From positions 1 through 54,659 of the forward strand of contig CAZHMN010000008.1 in assembly GCA_964533705.1 (NCBI GenBank): DNA of 54,659 nucleotides, written 5' to 3'. Both the position numbers and the translations under genes were made by a program. The notes under the pieces are model-generated. The model was not told where the DNA came from. It did not search any database and was given only the letters and a program-made list of their open reading frames with translations. Below, in pieces: positions 42,163 to 51,564 of the stretch; the stretch's first letter is position 1; the number at the start of each line of letters is the position of its first letter. The stretch is from CAZHMN01 sp964533705. Lineage in GTDB: Bacteria > Electryoneota > B3-LCP.

Positions 42163-42924
42163 ATGAAAGTTTTATTATGTAACGACGACGGCATCCATGC
42201 ACCGGGGCTGGATGCGTTAGTCAAAGAGTTCAAAAAGTTCGCGGAGGTTTCGGTCGTTGCTCCGGCGAGGGAACAATCTGCCATTGGTCACGCCATCACC
42301 ATGTCCGATCCCCTGCGCGCGGAAGAATACTACAAAAACGGCGAATTCTTCGGGTGGGCGGTCAGCGGCACCCCGGCCGATTGCATCAAGCTGGCCTTGT
42401 TCGCACTGCTGAAGGAACGTCCCGATATGGTGGTTTCCGGTATCAATTCGGGATCCAATACCGGAATTAACATCATCTATTCCGGCACCGTCTCCGCCGC
42501 TACCGAAGGGCGGATCAATGATATTCCCTCGATAGCCGTGTCATTGACGTCATACACCAGCAGAAATTTCGGGCCGGCGGCCCGCTTTGCCGTAAAACTA
42601 GCCCGGGAACTGGATTCATTCGATTTGCCCAAAGGCGTCTTCTTCAATGTGAACGTTCCCGATCTACCGGAAGAGGAAATCAAAGGAGTCAAAATCACTC
42701 ATCAGGGGAAGGCGGTTTATGAGGAGATTTTTCATCGCCGCACCGACCCGAAAGGGCGCGTGTATTTTTGGCTCGATGGAGAACGCGGCGCTGAAGAGAA
42801 CGATCCCAGTATTGATGAGCGAGCGGTTCGAGCGGGTTACATCTCTGTAACCCCGATTCACTATGATTTGACGCACTACCAAACGTTGGATAAATTATCG
42901 AATAGAACGATCAAATTCCCATAG
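42163..42924 (+). CDS. surE: 5'/3'-nucleotidase SurE
   Basis: SurE is a metal-dependent nucleotidase and exopolyphosphatase. The 253-residue protein shows the hallmark LLCNDDGIHAPGLDAL (Asp-Asp metal pair), SAIGHAITM, VVSGINSGSNTG (second motif) and the YSGTVSAATEGR segment. The C-terminus YISVTPIHYDLTHY is typical. Length is normal. guaA begins one base after the stop. In many bacteria surE sits near pcm or rpoS; here it lies between accD and guaA. Confidence 0.97.
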   Translation: MKVLLCNDDGIHAPGLDALVKEFKKFAEVSVVAPAREQSAIGHAITMSDPLRAEEYYKNGEFFGWAVSGTPADCIKLALFALLKERPDMVVSGINSGSNTGINIIYSGTVSAATEGRINDIPSIAVSLTSYTSRNFGPAARFAVKLARELDSFDLPKGVFFNVNVPDLPEEEIKGVKITHQGKAVYEEIFHRRTDPKGRVYFWLDGERGAEENDPSIDERAVRAGYISVTPIHYDLTHYQTLDKLSNRTIKFP

Positions 42925-42925
42925 T

Positions 42926-44470
42926 ATGGTTGTTTCTGAAAAAGTCATCATCCTCGATTTTGGATCGCAGACCACCCAGTTGATCGCCAGAAGGGTGCGG
43001 GAACTGGGCGTCTTCAGTGAAATCTGGCCACCGGACGTCGAAGCTGAACGGATACGCCTCGCTGAACCGAACGGGCTGATTCTATCAGGAGGCCCGGCAT
43101 CGGTATACGGGAAAGGAGCGCCCTTACCCGATGCGGCTATCTTCGATCTGGGTCTTCCCATTCTGGGCATCTGCTACGGTTTGCAATTGATCGCTCACCT
43201 GCAGGATGGCGAGGTCAACCGTTCTGACCGGAGAGAGTTCGGGCATACCGAACTGAAGATCGTCAAAGACACTCCCCTCTTTGATGGCATGGAGCGAAGC
43301 CAGGCCGTGTGGATGAGCCACGGAGACCGGCTCTTAAAACTGCCGCAGGGATTTCATCCGGTGGCGATCTCAGAAGGATCTCCTTTTGCGGCCATTGAAA
43401 ACCGGGAGAAGCAGCAGTACGGTGTCCAGTTTCACCCGGAAGTGTCCCACACGGTTCATGGGCGCGAGATTTTAAAGAATTTTCTTCGAAAAATCTGCGG
43501 GTGCAAGGAGACCTGGAATACGCGCAGTTTTGTAGAAAGCAGCATCAGGGAGATTCGGCAGGAGGTGGGTTCGGGGCAGGTAGTATGCGGCCTCTCCGGC
43601 GGCGTGGATTCCTCCGTGACCGCGGTGCTTCTATATAAAGCGATTGGATCCAACTTGCATTGCGTCCTGGTTGATAATGGTTTGCTGCGGTTGGGCGAAA
43701 GGGAGCAGGTGGAATCCCTGTTCAGGGATCAGTTCGGAATGGATCTAATCGTCGCTGATGCTCGGGGGCGCTTCCTGGATGCTCTGGCGGGCGTCATTGA
43801 TCCCGAGGAGAAGCGCAAGATCATCGGTCGTGAATTCATAGCCGTCTTCGAGGAGACAGCCAGGAGCCTGGGCAAGGTGGATTTTTTAGCGCAGGGGACG
43901 CTTTACCCCGATTTAATCGAAAGTCGCTCGGCTAAAGGTGGCCCTTCGGCGACCATCAAGAGCCACCATAACGTCGGCGGCCTGCCGGAAAAGATGAACC
44001 TGAAATTGATTGAACCCCTAAAAGAACTTTTCAAAGATGAAGTCCGGGCTGTCGGCAAAGAGTTGGGTTTAAATGACGAGTTGGTGAGGCGGCATCCCTT
44101 TCCCGGACCGGGATTGGCGGTGCGGATTTTGGGCGAAGTAACAACGGAGAATCTGGATCTGATCAGCCGGGCGGATAAAATATTCATCGAGGAGCTCAAG
44201 AAAGCCAGCTGGTATGACCGAAGTTCTCAGGCTCTGGCGGTGCTCCTGCCGGTGAAATCCGTCGGGGTGATGGGGGATGAGCGCACCTATGAACGAGTCG
44301 TCGCTCTCCGGGCTGTTGATTCGCACGACTGGATGACAGCGGACTTTACCCGTTTCCCCTGGGATTTACTGGCCAGAGTGGCGAACCGAATTATCAATGA
44401 AGTCCGAGGGATCAATCGCGTTGTTTACGATGTCTCGTCCAAACCTCCGGCGACGGTGGAATGGGAATAA
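42926..44470 (+). CDS. guaA: GMP synthase (glutamine-hydrolysing) GuaA
   Basis: A 514-residue bifunctional enzyme converting XMP to GMP. The N-terminal glutaminase has LGICYGLQ with nucleophile Cys near residue 83 and QFHPEV with its His, followed by the PP-loop CGLSGGVDSSVTAVLL, split around residues 220-236, and the C-terminal dimer domain PFPGPGLAVRILGEV. Final residues PATVEWE are the family C-terminus. No guaB is seen nearby. Start ATG at 42926 follows the surE stop with one base between. Confidence 0.98.
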   Translation: MVVSEKVIILDFGSQTTQLIARRVRELGVFSEIWPPDVEAERIRLAEPNGLILSGGPASVYGKGAPLPDAAIFDLGLPILGICYGLQLIAHLQDGEVNRSDRREFGHTELKIVKDTPLFDGMERSQAVWMSHGDRLLKLPQGFHPVAISEGSPFAAIENREKQQYGVQFHPEVSHTVHGREILKNFLRKICGCKETWNTRSFVESSIREIRQEVGSGQVVCGLSGGVDSSVTAVLLYKAIGSNLHCVLVDNGLLRLGEREQVESLFRDQFGMDLIVADARGRFLDALAGVIDPEEKRKIIGREFIAVFEETARSLGKVDFLAQGTLYPDLIESRSAKGGPSATIKSHHNVGGLPEKMNLKLIEPLKELFKDEVRAVGKELGLNDELVRRHPFPGPGLAVRILGEVTTENLDLISRADKIFIEELKKASWYDRSSQALAVLLPVKSVGVMGDERTYERVVALRAVDSHDWMTADFTRFPWDLLARVANRIINEVRGINRVVYDVSSKPPATVEWE

Positions 44471-44546
44471 ATTCAGTGAAATCTGATCAACAAAAGAACG
44501 GATTAGGAAAATATTATCATAACCAGAGCACATTCCGGGAGGGAAG

Positions 44547-46373
44547 ATGTGCGGAATAATCGGATATATTGGCAAAAGAGAAGCTGTGCCCATCCTGATA
44601 TCCGGGCTGCGGCGCATGGAATACCGGGGATATGATTCCGCCGGTTTAGCCATCATGAACCAGAGAAAGATTCAGGTGAAAAAGGAAGTGGGCAAAATTG
44701 CACAGTTGGAGGAGGCGCTGAACGGCTGTTCATTGCCGGGAACGTTGGGATTGGGGCATACGCGCTGGGCAACGCATGGGATCCCGTCGAAGGAGAACGC
44801 TCACCCTCACATAGATTCCAAGGGACATATCGCTCTAATTCACAACGGTATAGTCGAGAATTATACCGCGCTCCGTCAGCGGCTTGAGAAGAGAGGCCAC
44901 AAATTTCGCACTGAAACCGATACGGAAACCCTGGCGCATTTGATTGAGGATACCTATAACGGCGATTTATTGGAAGCCGTCCAGATGGCATTAGCCCAGG
45001 TGCGGGGAACCTACGGACTGGCGGTCATCTGCGACAAAGAACCCGACCGCATCGTCGCGGCGCGCATGGGCAGCCCCTTGATCATCGGCATCGGCGAAGG
45101 CGAGAACTTCGTGGCTTCCGATCTGGCGGCCATCGTCCAGCATACCCGAAACGTCGTTTACCTCGATGACGAGGAAGTGGCTTTAATCAAAGCCGACAGC
45201 ATCAAACATCGCACCCTGGCCAACCGGAAAGTTATGAAGACGATCGAGCAGATCACCATTGACCTGGAAGAGATCGAAAAGGGCGGCTACGATCATTTTA
45301 TGCTGAAGGAAATCATGGAACAGCCCCGTACTCTCGAAGATTCCATGCGAGGCCGTTTGCTGGAAGAGGAGGGCACAACCAAGCTGGGGGGCATCAACCA
45401 GTACGTGGATAAGTTGGTGGAAGCGAAACGCATCATCATCGTCGCCTGCGGGACGTCCTGGCATGCGGGATTAATCGGTGAATGCGTGCTGGAAGAATTC
45501 GCTCGTATTCCCGTCGAAGTCGAATACGCTTCGGAATTTCGATATCGAGATCCCATTGTGGACGAAGGAACCATCGTCATTGCCATCAGCCAGTCGGGTG
45601 AAACCGCCGATACGCTGGCGGCTTTGCAAGAGGCCAGGCGTAAGGGAGCCGTTACTCTGGGTATTTGTAACGTCGTAGGCTCCAGCATCGCCCGGGAAAC
45701 AGAAGCGGGCATTTACATCCACGCCGGACCTGAAATCGGCGTAGCTTCGACCAAGGCGTTCACGTCTCAGGTGACGGTGCTGGCCCTTTTAGCCATTCTA
45801 TTAGGAAGGAGGAAGGGGATTTCTTCAGCGCAGGGACGCTGGATAGTGCGGGAATTGAAGCAACTCCCCAAGCTGGTCGGAAAAATCCTTGATAACGTGG
45901 AGCCCATCAAACGGCTCGCGGAGAGGTTCAAGGATTCCCGCAACTTCCTTTATCTGGGACGAGGCTATAACTACCCCATCGCCTTAGAGGGGGCTCTAAA
46001 GCTAAAAGAAATCAGCTATATTCACGCTGAAGGCTACCCTGCCGCCGAGATGAAACACGGGCCTATCGCTCTAATTGACAAAAATATGCCCGTGGTTTTC
46101 ATCGCCACGCAAGATGGTACTTACGAAAAAGTCCTCTCTAACATCGAGGAAGTCAAGGCCCGGGAGGGTATCGTGATCGCCATCTGTACCGAGGGGGATC
46201 AGGAGATGGCGGGGAAGGCCGATTACATCCTGGAAATTCCCCGAACTATGAACTTTTTGATGCCCATTCTGTCCGTTATTCCTTTACAACTGCTGGCTTA
46301 TTATATCGCCGTTCTGCGCGGCTGTAACGTTGATCAACCCAGAAATCTGGCTAAAAGTGTGACTGTAGAATGA
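44547..46373 (+). CDS. glmS: glucosamine-6-phosphate synthase GlmS
   Basis: GlmS makes glucosamine 6-phosphate from fructose 6-phosphate and glutamine, feeding peptidoglycan and LPS. MCGIIGYIG supplies the nucleophile Cys2 after Met removal; RRMEYRGYDSAG, HTRWATHG and the GNGVE-like HNGIVENYTALR are in the glutaminase part, and the SIS domains carry ACGTSWHAG, ISQSGETADTL and TKAFTSQV, ending RNLAKSVTVE. Full length (608). No glmS ribozyme: the 76-base leader is too short and only shows a GGGAGGGAAG ribosome binding site. It overlaps the LpoA-like gene by ATGA. Confidence 0.98.
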   Translation: MCGIIGYIGKREAVPILISGLRRMEYRGYDSAGLAIMNQRKIQVKKEVGKIAQLEEALNGCSLPGTLGLGHTRWATHGIPSKENAHPHIDSKGHIALIHNGIVENYTALRQRLEKRGHKFRTETDTETLAHLIEDTYNGDLLEAVQMALAQVRGTYGLAVICDKEPDRIVAARMGSPLIIGIGEGENFVASDLAAIVQHTRNVVYLDDEEVALIKADSIKHRTLANRKVMKTIEQITIDLEEIEKGGYDHFMLKEIMEQPRTLEDSMRGRLLEEEGTTKLGGINQYVDKLVEAKRIIIVACGTSWHAGLIGECVLEEFARIPVEVEYASEFRYRDPIVDEGTIVIAISQSGETADTLAALQEARRKGAVTLGICNVVGSSIARETEAGIYIHAGPEIGVASTKAFTSQVTVLALLAILLGRRKGISSAQGRWIVRELKQLPKLVGKILDNVEPIKRLAERFKDSRNFLYLGRGYNYPIALEGALKLKEISYIHAEGYPAAEMKHGPIALIDKNMPVVFIATQDGTYEKVLSNIEEVKAREGIVIAICTEGDQEMAGKADYILEIPRTMNFLMPILSVIPLQLLAYYIAVLRGCNVDQPRNLAKSVTVE

Positions 46374-48157
46374 ACCTTCGCTCTACCATTTTGTTGGTGC
46401 CTTTGCTTCTGTTTGTCTCCCTTCTGCATTGTTATCCTGCTGGCGCAGCGGCAGACGAGGAATCGCTCTGGCTGACGGCGCTTAGTAAGTTCGAAAGGGG
46501 GCGTTACAAATCCGCAATCACTGATCTGCAAGGCATCATCAGTTCCCCTTATTCGAATTACCGCGTCAGCGCCCTGCTGCTCCTGGGCAAATGCTACCTT
46601 CACGAAAAAGACCTGAAAGATGCCTCAAAAACGGCTCATCGGCTGATTGATCAGTATCCTCACAGCAAATATGCCCCGCACGCCCATTACCTGCTGGGCG
46701 AGGTCGCTTTTCTTCAAAAGGATTACTTTGAATCCGCCTGGCAGTTGTTGACGACTGCTCAGACCACCGACGATAACGAATTGAATGCCCTGGCGCGCCG
46801 CAAACTGGCGGGGATTTTCGAGAGTTACCTCGATTACACGGAAAGAGAATCCCTTCTGAAATGGGTGACGTCACGGAGGATTCAGGATGAGTTGAAGAGC
46901 GTCCAACAGGGGTTCAAGCTACCCATCAAGATCGGGATTATTCTCGAATTATCCGGGCCGAACGCCGCCATCGGCGGGAGCGTTTTATCGGGCATAGAAG
47001 CGGCCTTTGAGACAGTCCGAAAAAAAATACCCCATGACATCGCCTTGATCACTCGGGACAGCGGAGGCAACGTCATTGAAGCCGTGAAAGCCGCGCAGGA
47101 TTTGATTGCGAACGATGGAGTCATTGCTTTAATCGGCGACCTTCACGGACCCTGTACCGCCGCCATTGCCGCCGTAGCCAGCGAGGAAAATGTGCCTTTG
47201 ATCGTCCCTGCCGCGCAGGATAACGGTTTGGCGAATATCGGTGAAGGCGTGTTTCAATTGATGGCCGATTACCGGCTGGAAGGCATGATTGCCGCAGCCT
47301 ATGCTCGTTCTGATCTCGAAGCCGAAAAGGCAGTGATTCTGGCCCCGGCCAGCGAAGCCGCCAATCAACGGGTGGAAGGTTTCACCGCCCAATTTGAAAA
47401 CCTCGGGGGTGAAGTCGTTCTGGTACAGTGGTATTACCAGGGCGCCAGTAACTACAAACGCCAGTTGGATCAATTCATTCAAATCGGCGCCGCCAGGCTC
47501 GGGGAAGACTTTGAACTCGATGAAGAGCAGGTTCAGAAACTGATTGATTGGGATGAAGAGCCTGAGGAGGAACTGTACTTTTTAGAAGAATATACCGAAG
47601 AGGTGGAAGCGGACACGCTCCTGGATTCACTCCTGGGAGTTTACGGCTCGCCTATAAATTATTTCGACGTTCTGTACATTCCCATCGAAGGGGAGGAAAT
47701 CTCCCTCTTGACGCCCCAGGTCGCTGCCAGCGGTTTTAAAAATCATCTCATCGGCGACGCAAGTTGCCAGGAGTTCATCACGCTGGAATCGGATTGGCGG
47801 TATATGAACGGGATCATCTTCCCCGCTCATTTTTCCGCTTCGCCTAAAATCGCCCAGGATTCGGGTTTTTCTGAAGATTTTCGGTCGAAAACGGGAGGAT
47901 TGCTGAACCGCGACAACCTGTTAGGGTGGGATGCTTTCAATTTCTTGTCGGTAGCCCTGCGATCGCCGGGGATTTTAAGTCCCCGTGGAATATGCAGGAC
48001 ACTCCTTGAAGTTGGCGAGTTCGATGGTGAACGCATCAATCTCGAATTTGACGAAAATGATCGAATAAACAAGGCTATGTATATTCTGGTCTTTGAAAAT
48101 GGCAATTTTAAAGAGTTAAAATCCCCCCACGACGTTGCGAAAGCTTATCTTCAATGA
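46370..48157 (+). CDS. LpoA-like protein: TPR domain fused to periplasmic ligand-binding domain
   Basis: A 595-residue exported protein (signal ending AGA-AAD). Residues about 30-165 form TPR repeats (FERGRYKSAITDLQGII, HAHYLLGEVAFLQKDYFESA). Residues about 185-590 are a type I periplasmic binding fold: IKIGIILELSGPNAAIGGSV, DSGGNVIEAVKAAQDLI, ALIGDLHGPCTAAIA, with an acidic insert of about 45 residues (near 385-430) unlike standard branched-chain amino-acid receptors. The same architecture is found in LpoA, the outer-membrane activator of penicillin-binding protein 1a. The lipoprotein cysteine of LpoA is not obvious here. glmS upstream and uppP downstream support a cell-wall role. Confidence 0.8.
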   Translation: MNLRSTILLVPLLLFVSLLHCYPAGAAADEESLWLTALSKFERGRYKSAITDLQGIISSPYSNYRVSALLLLGKCYLHEKDLKDASKTAHRLIDQYPHSKYAPHAHYLLGEVAFLQKDYFESAWQLLTTAQTTDDNELNALARRKLAGIFESYLDYTERESLLKWVTSRRIQDELKSVQQGFKLPIKIGIILELSGPNAAIGGSVLSGIEAAFETVRKKIPHDIALITRDSGGNVIEAVKAAQDLIANDGVIALIGDLHGPCTAAIAAVASEENVPLIVPAAQDNGLANIGEGVFQLMADYRLEGMIAAAYARSDLEAEKAVILAPASEAANQRVEGFTAQFENLGGEVVLVQWYYQGASNYKRQLDQFIQIGAARLGEDFELDEEQVQKLIDWDEEPEEELYFLEEYTEEVEADTLLDSLLGVYGSPINYFDVLYIPIEGEEISLLTPQVAASGFKNHLIGDASCQEFITLESDWRYMNGIIFPAHFSASPKIAQDSGFSEDFRSKTGGLLNRDNLLGWDAFNFLSVALRSPGILSPRGICRTLLEVGEFDGERINLEFDENDRINKAMYILVFENGNFKELKSPHDVAKAYLQ

Positions 48158-48981
48158 CCCCACTAGAAAAGGAACAAAAACTACGCCGGATGATCCGCGA
48201 GATGGGTTCGATGGCCATCGCCTATTCCGGCGGAGTGGATTCGACGTACCTGTTCAAAATCGCCGCCGATGAAATTGGTTCCAACGCACTGGCCGTCACG
48301 GCATCATCGCCAGCTTATCCGGCGCGGGAACGCCAGAGGGCGCAGGAATTGGCGCGGCAAATCGGCGCACGCCAGATCACGATCGAATCGAAGGAAACTG
48401 AGATCCCTCAATTCGTCCAGAACCCGCCTAACCGGTGTTATTACTGCAAGTTGGACCTCTTTCAGCATATCGCTGAGATAGCCGTTGCAGAAGAACTCAG
48501 CTGGCTGGTGGACGGATCAACTCACGATGATCTGGACGATCACCGTCCCGGCATGGCTGCTCTGAAACAGATGCAGGTTCGCAGTCCGCTGCGGGAATGC
48601 GGATTCACGAAGGATGACATTCGCCAGAGATCGAAAGCACTGGGTCTCCCGACCTGGAATCTGCCCTCTTTCGCCTGCCTGGCCTCTCGCTTTCCCTACG
48701 GGAAGACGATCACGGAAGAGGCCTTGAAGAGAGTTGATCAAGCTGAATCGGCTCTTTATGATTTGGGTTTCCGCGTGATCCGAGTGCGGCATCACGGCGA
48801 TACGGCTCGCATCGAGATTGGGCAGGATGAAATCAATAGACTTTTGGAAGGGGATTTACGCAACCGCGTCGTTGAAGCGATTAGGGAAGCGGGGTATAAA
48901 TACGTATCGCTGGATCTCGAAGGTTACCGCACGGGAAGCATGAATGAAGTTTTAGGTAACTCTAATTGGAATGCTCGGTGA
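48154..48981 (+). CDS. larE: LarE-type ATP-dependent sacrificial sulfur transferase
   Basis: A 275-residue PP-loop ATPase. IAYSGGVDSTYLFKIA holds the pyrophosphate loop; RCYYCKLDLF, VDGSTHDDLDDHRPG and SFACLASRFPYGKTIT are the LarE-family landmarks, the last containing the sulfur-donating cysteine. LarE builds the nickel-pincer cofactor of lactate racemase together with LarB and LarC, neither of which is in the window, so the cofactor genes may lie elsewhere or this protein may act in another thiolation. Start ATG overlaps the LpoA-like stop (ATGA). Confidence 0.92.
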   Translation: MTPLEKEQKLRRMIREMGSMAIAYSGGVDSTYLFKIAADEIGSNALAVTASSPAYPARERQRAQELARQIGARQITIESKETEIPQFVQNPPNRCYYCKLDLFQHIAEIAVAEELSWLVDGSTHDDLDDHRPGMAALKQMQVRSPLRECGFTKDDIRQRSKALGLPTWNLPSFACLASRFPYGKTITEEALKRVDQAESALYDLGFRVIRVRHHGDTARIEIGQDEINRLLEGDLRNRVVEAIREAGYKYVSLDLEGYRTGSMNEVLGNSNWNAR

Positions 48982-49724
48982 TTATTGCGGATTACGTCGA
49001 ATTTGAGGATTATGTTTTATATAATACCTTTGCAGATGGAATAATTGCCGCCCTCACTCTGCGGTCTTTTTACCAGCCTGACGAGATCTTTGACCGTGAG
49101 CAACTGCGGGAAAAGCTCGTTGACAAGATCGGTTTAAAGAGCTGTTCGATTGCCAGTGCAGAACAGGTTCACGGAAATCTAGTTGCATACGTGGATAAAA
49201 CCGCGCACCTTACCGGTGTTGACGGTCTGGCGACGGATCAGCCCGGAGTAGTGCTCACGGCCGTCGTCGCTGATTGCCTTCCCATTTACCTATGGAGCCG
49301 GAAGAGGCGTTGCATCGCTCTGCTGCACGCCGGTTGGCGCGGTACGGCTGATGGCATAGCATCAACAGGGGTTGATTTTCTGGGGCAACGGTTTGGTATA
49401 GCCCCGAATGGTCTCACCGCCCTCCTGGGCCCCTGCATCTGCTCTGAATGCTATGAAGTGGGACCTGAAGTGGCAGACCGTTTCGATCAATCCGTCCTTC
49501 GCAAGGGACGGAGTGATCGTTATTTTCTCGATCTACGGGGAGAGAATCTCCGGCAGTTGGTGAATTCCGGCGTCGCTGAGGATGCCATTATGTCGGATGG
49601 CCGGTGCACCTGTTGCCTGCCGGAGCTCTTTTATAGCTATCGGGGAGATGGGAAGAAAGCGGGTCGCATGTTCGCAGCTCTGGCATTGCTGCCTGATAGA
49701 CAAACAGCGGCACCTGGAAAATAA
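48978..49724 (+). CDS. pgeF: PgeF/YfiH-family peptidoglycan editing factor (laccase-domain protein)
   Basis: Start taken as the GTG at 48978, overlapping the larE stop (GTGA); a TTG four codons earlier is in frame but precedes the stop. The 248-residue protein has the DUF152 motifs SAEQVHGN, LTAVVADCLPIYL, LLHAGWRGTADGI, GPCICSECYEVGPEV and CTCC near the C-terminus, whose His and Cys bind zinc or copper. Family members remove wrongly incorporated L-Ser from UDP-MurNAc in E. coli and phosphorolyse purine nucleosides in other assays. The uppP gene begins at its stop (TAATG). Confidence 0.93.
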   Translation: MIIADYVEFEDYVLYNTFADGIIAALTLRSFYQPDEIFDREQLREKLVDKIGLKSCSIASAEQVHGNLVAYVDKTAHLTGVDGLATDQPGVVLTAVVADCLPIYLWSRKRRCIALLHAGWRGTADGIASTGVDFLGQRFGIAPNGLTALLGPCICSECYEVGPEVADRFDQSVLRKGRSDRYFLDLRGENLRQLVNSGVAEDAIMSDGRCTCCLPELFYSYRGDGKKAGRMFAALALLPDRQTAAPGK

Positions 49725-50506
49725 TGGATTATCTATCAGCTATCCTGTTGGGGCTGGTTCAGGGATTGACCGAGTTCCTGCCTGTATCCAGTTCAGGCCA
49801 TCTGGTCTTGTCGCAGCACCTCCTGGGGTTTCAGGGGCCTCAGCTCGCTTTCGACCTGCTGATGCATCTGGGGACGCTGCTGGCCGTCGTCATCTACTTT
49901 CGGCAAGATATTGGCCAGATTGTCGGCTCGGCCTTGAAAGGCTCGGGTGAAGTTGAGGGACGCCGCTGGATTTTCATGCTCGTTATTGCTACAATACCAA
50001 CTGCCCTCATCGGTTTCGTCTTCCGCGATCAGTTTAAGATGCTCTTTGGGATGCCGCGGGTGGTCGCTTCGATGTTGTGGGTGACCGCGATCCTGCTTTT
50101 TCTGTCCGACCGGATTCGTTTGCAGGAGAACACCGAAGCCCGGCTGACAATCCCACGAAGCCTGCTGGTCGGCGTGGCACAGGGATTGGCCATTATACCG
50201 GGGATATCGCGTTCCGGTTCGACCATTGCGGCCGGCATATTCAGTGGCTTAAATCCGGATAAGGCGGCTCGGTTTTCATTTTTGCTCTCGATTCCGGCGA
50301 TTTTCGGAGCTTCGCTTTTAGAGCTCGGGGAAATCAGCGGAATTGCCGCGCATGACGTGTTGCCCTATTTGGCCGGAGCGCTCACCGCCTTCGTATCTGG
50401 GTATCTGGCTATAGATGTGCTGTTAAAAATGGTCATCAAGCGCAAACTCTGGAAATTCTCCGTTTATCTTTTCCTCGCTGGTCTGGTCGGATTTGTATTG
50501 ACGTAA
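49724..50506 (+). CDS. uppP: undecaprenyl-diphosphatase UppP (BacA)
   Basis: UppP recycles the lipid carrier for peptidoglycan and O-antigen by dephosphorylating undecaprenyl diphosphate. The 260-residue, eight-helix protein has GLVQGLTEFLPVSSSGHLVL and GVAQGLAIIPGISRSGSTI, the two active-site loops, with catalytic Glu in the first and Arg-Ser-Gly in the second. Overexpression of this class gives bacitracin resistance in other species. It lies in the same tight operon as glmS and pgeF, consistent with a cell-wall cluster. Confidence 0.97.
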   Translation: MDYLSAILLGLVQGLTEFLPVSSSGHLVLSQHLLGFQGPQLAFDLLMHLGTLLAVVIYFRQDIGQIVGSALKGSGEVEGRRWIFMLVIATIPTALIGFVFRDQFKMLFGMPRVVASMLWVTAILLFLSDRIRLQENTEARLTIPRSLLVGVAQGLAIIPGISRSGSTIAAGIFSGLNPDKAARFSFLLSIPAIFGASLLELGEISGIAAHDVLPYLAGALTAFVSGYLAIDVLLKMVIKRKLWKFSVYLFLAGLVGFVLT

Positions 50507-50535
50507 TAAACCTGTTCGCTTTAGGTTGAGAACTG

Positions 50536-51564
50536 ATGATTAACGAAGCGGCGACACTGAATTACCACTCCTTTATGAAGGATCTGGATGAAGGTCGGCT
50601 GCAGCCCACCTATTTCTTTTATGGCCCGGAAGACGTCCTGATTGAGCGTGCGCTGAGGAGGCTGAAGGAGGTGGCCCTGGAGGCGGGCTCAGAGGATTTT
50701 AATTGGAACGTCTTTCGTTCGGATGCCGATGACATGGACTGGAGCGTTTTTGGGGACGCTCTGACTTCACTGCCTCTGCTCGCTTCGCGCCGCGTTGTTG
50801 TGCTGAAAGGAGTGGGCAGGGTATTGCGCAACAAAGGAGTGACCAAACTGATCGAAAGCGCTTTGCGTCAGCCGCCCCAGGATCTCATCTTTGTTATGAT
50901 TGAAGAGAATCCCGATTTTAAGAAATCCTTTTACAAAATGGTGGCCGAAACCAGCACGTCTGTTGCATTTCCATTTTCCACTCCGCAGCAACTGCAAGAG
51001 CACCTGAGGAATTTTGCCGCTGAATTTGGCAAGGAAATTCCAGATGCCACTATGGACAGAATGCTGACCGACACGAATCCCAGTTTGCGGGATCTGCTTT
51101 CGAAGCTCGAAATATTGATCTTTTACGTTGGAGACAAGAGAATCCTTGAGCCAAAGGATTTGGAAGCTTGCACCGCTTTTACCCGTGAAGTGGATGTATT
51201 TAAGCTTCTGCAGGCTCTGGGAAAGCGAAATGAAGCTGAAGCCCGGCTTGTCACAGAGCAGTTGCTGCAGCGCAAGTTCGATGCTGGAATGCTGATTTCG
51301 CTGCTATACCGGCAGATTTGGGCGATGTACCGAATGAAATATCTTCAGGAAAAGCGTATTCCCAACTGGAAGTGGCAGGAGCAGTTAAACATCAAGCCGC
51401 AGTTCTTAGAGAAACGATACAGACAATATCTTCGCAATTACACGCGCGCCGAGCTGGGCCGGTCCATCGAGATTCTAGCTCAAGCGGATAAGTTGCGAAA
51501 AACGTCCGCCGTTCAGGATGATTACATCCTGCGAACCCTGACGGAGAATTTGTTAAAACCATGA
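50536..51564 (+). CDS. holA: DNA polymerase III delta subunit HolA
   Basis: HolA opens the beta clamp during loading. The 342-residue protein has PTYFFYGPEDVLIERAL near the start, the DVFSxxA-like VFRSDADDMDWSVFGDALTSLPLLASRRVVVLKG region (split around residues 58-95), NPSLRDLLSKLEILIFYVGD and the C-terminal domain MYRMKYLQEKR to LRKTSAVQDDYILRTLTENLL. The Walker-like site is degenerate as usual for delta. Start ATG at 50536. It overlaps the ECF sigma gene by ATGA. Confidence 0.95.
   Translation: MINEAATLNYHSFMKDLDEGRLQPTYFFYGPEDVLIERALRRLKEVALEAGSEDFNWNVFRSDADDMDWSVFGDALTSLPLLASRRVVVLKGVGRVLRNKGVTKLIESALRQPPQDLIFVMIEENPDFKKSFYKMVAETSTSVAFPFSTPQQLQEHLRNFAAEFGKEIPDATMDRMLTDTNPSLRDLLSKLEILIFYVGDKRILEPKDLEACTAFTREVDVFKLLQALGKRNEAEARLVTEQLLQRKFDAGMLISLLYRQIWAMYRMKYLQEKRIPNWKWQEQLNIKPQFLEKRYRQYLRNYTRAELGRSIEILAQADKLRKTSAVQDDYILRTLTENLLKP

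Noticed and set aside
44471..44546. Possible glmS ribozyme in the leader of glmS
   Set aside because: The gap is only 76 bases and shows none of the conserved core or pseudoknot; the ribozyme needs well over 100 bases.
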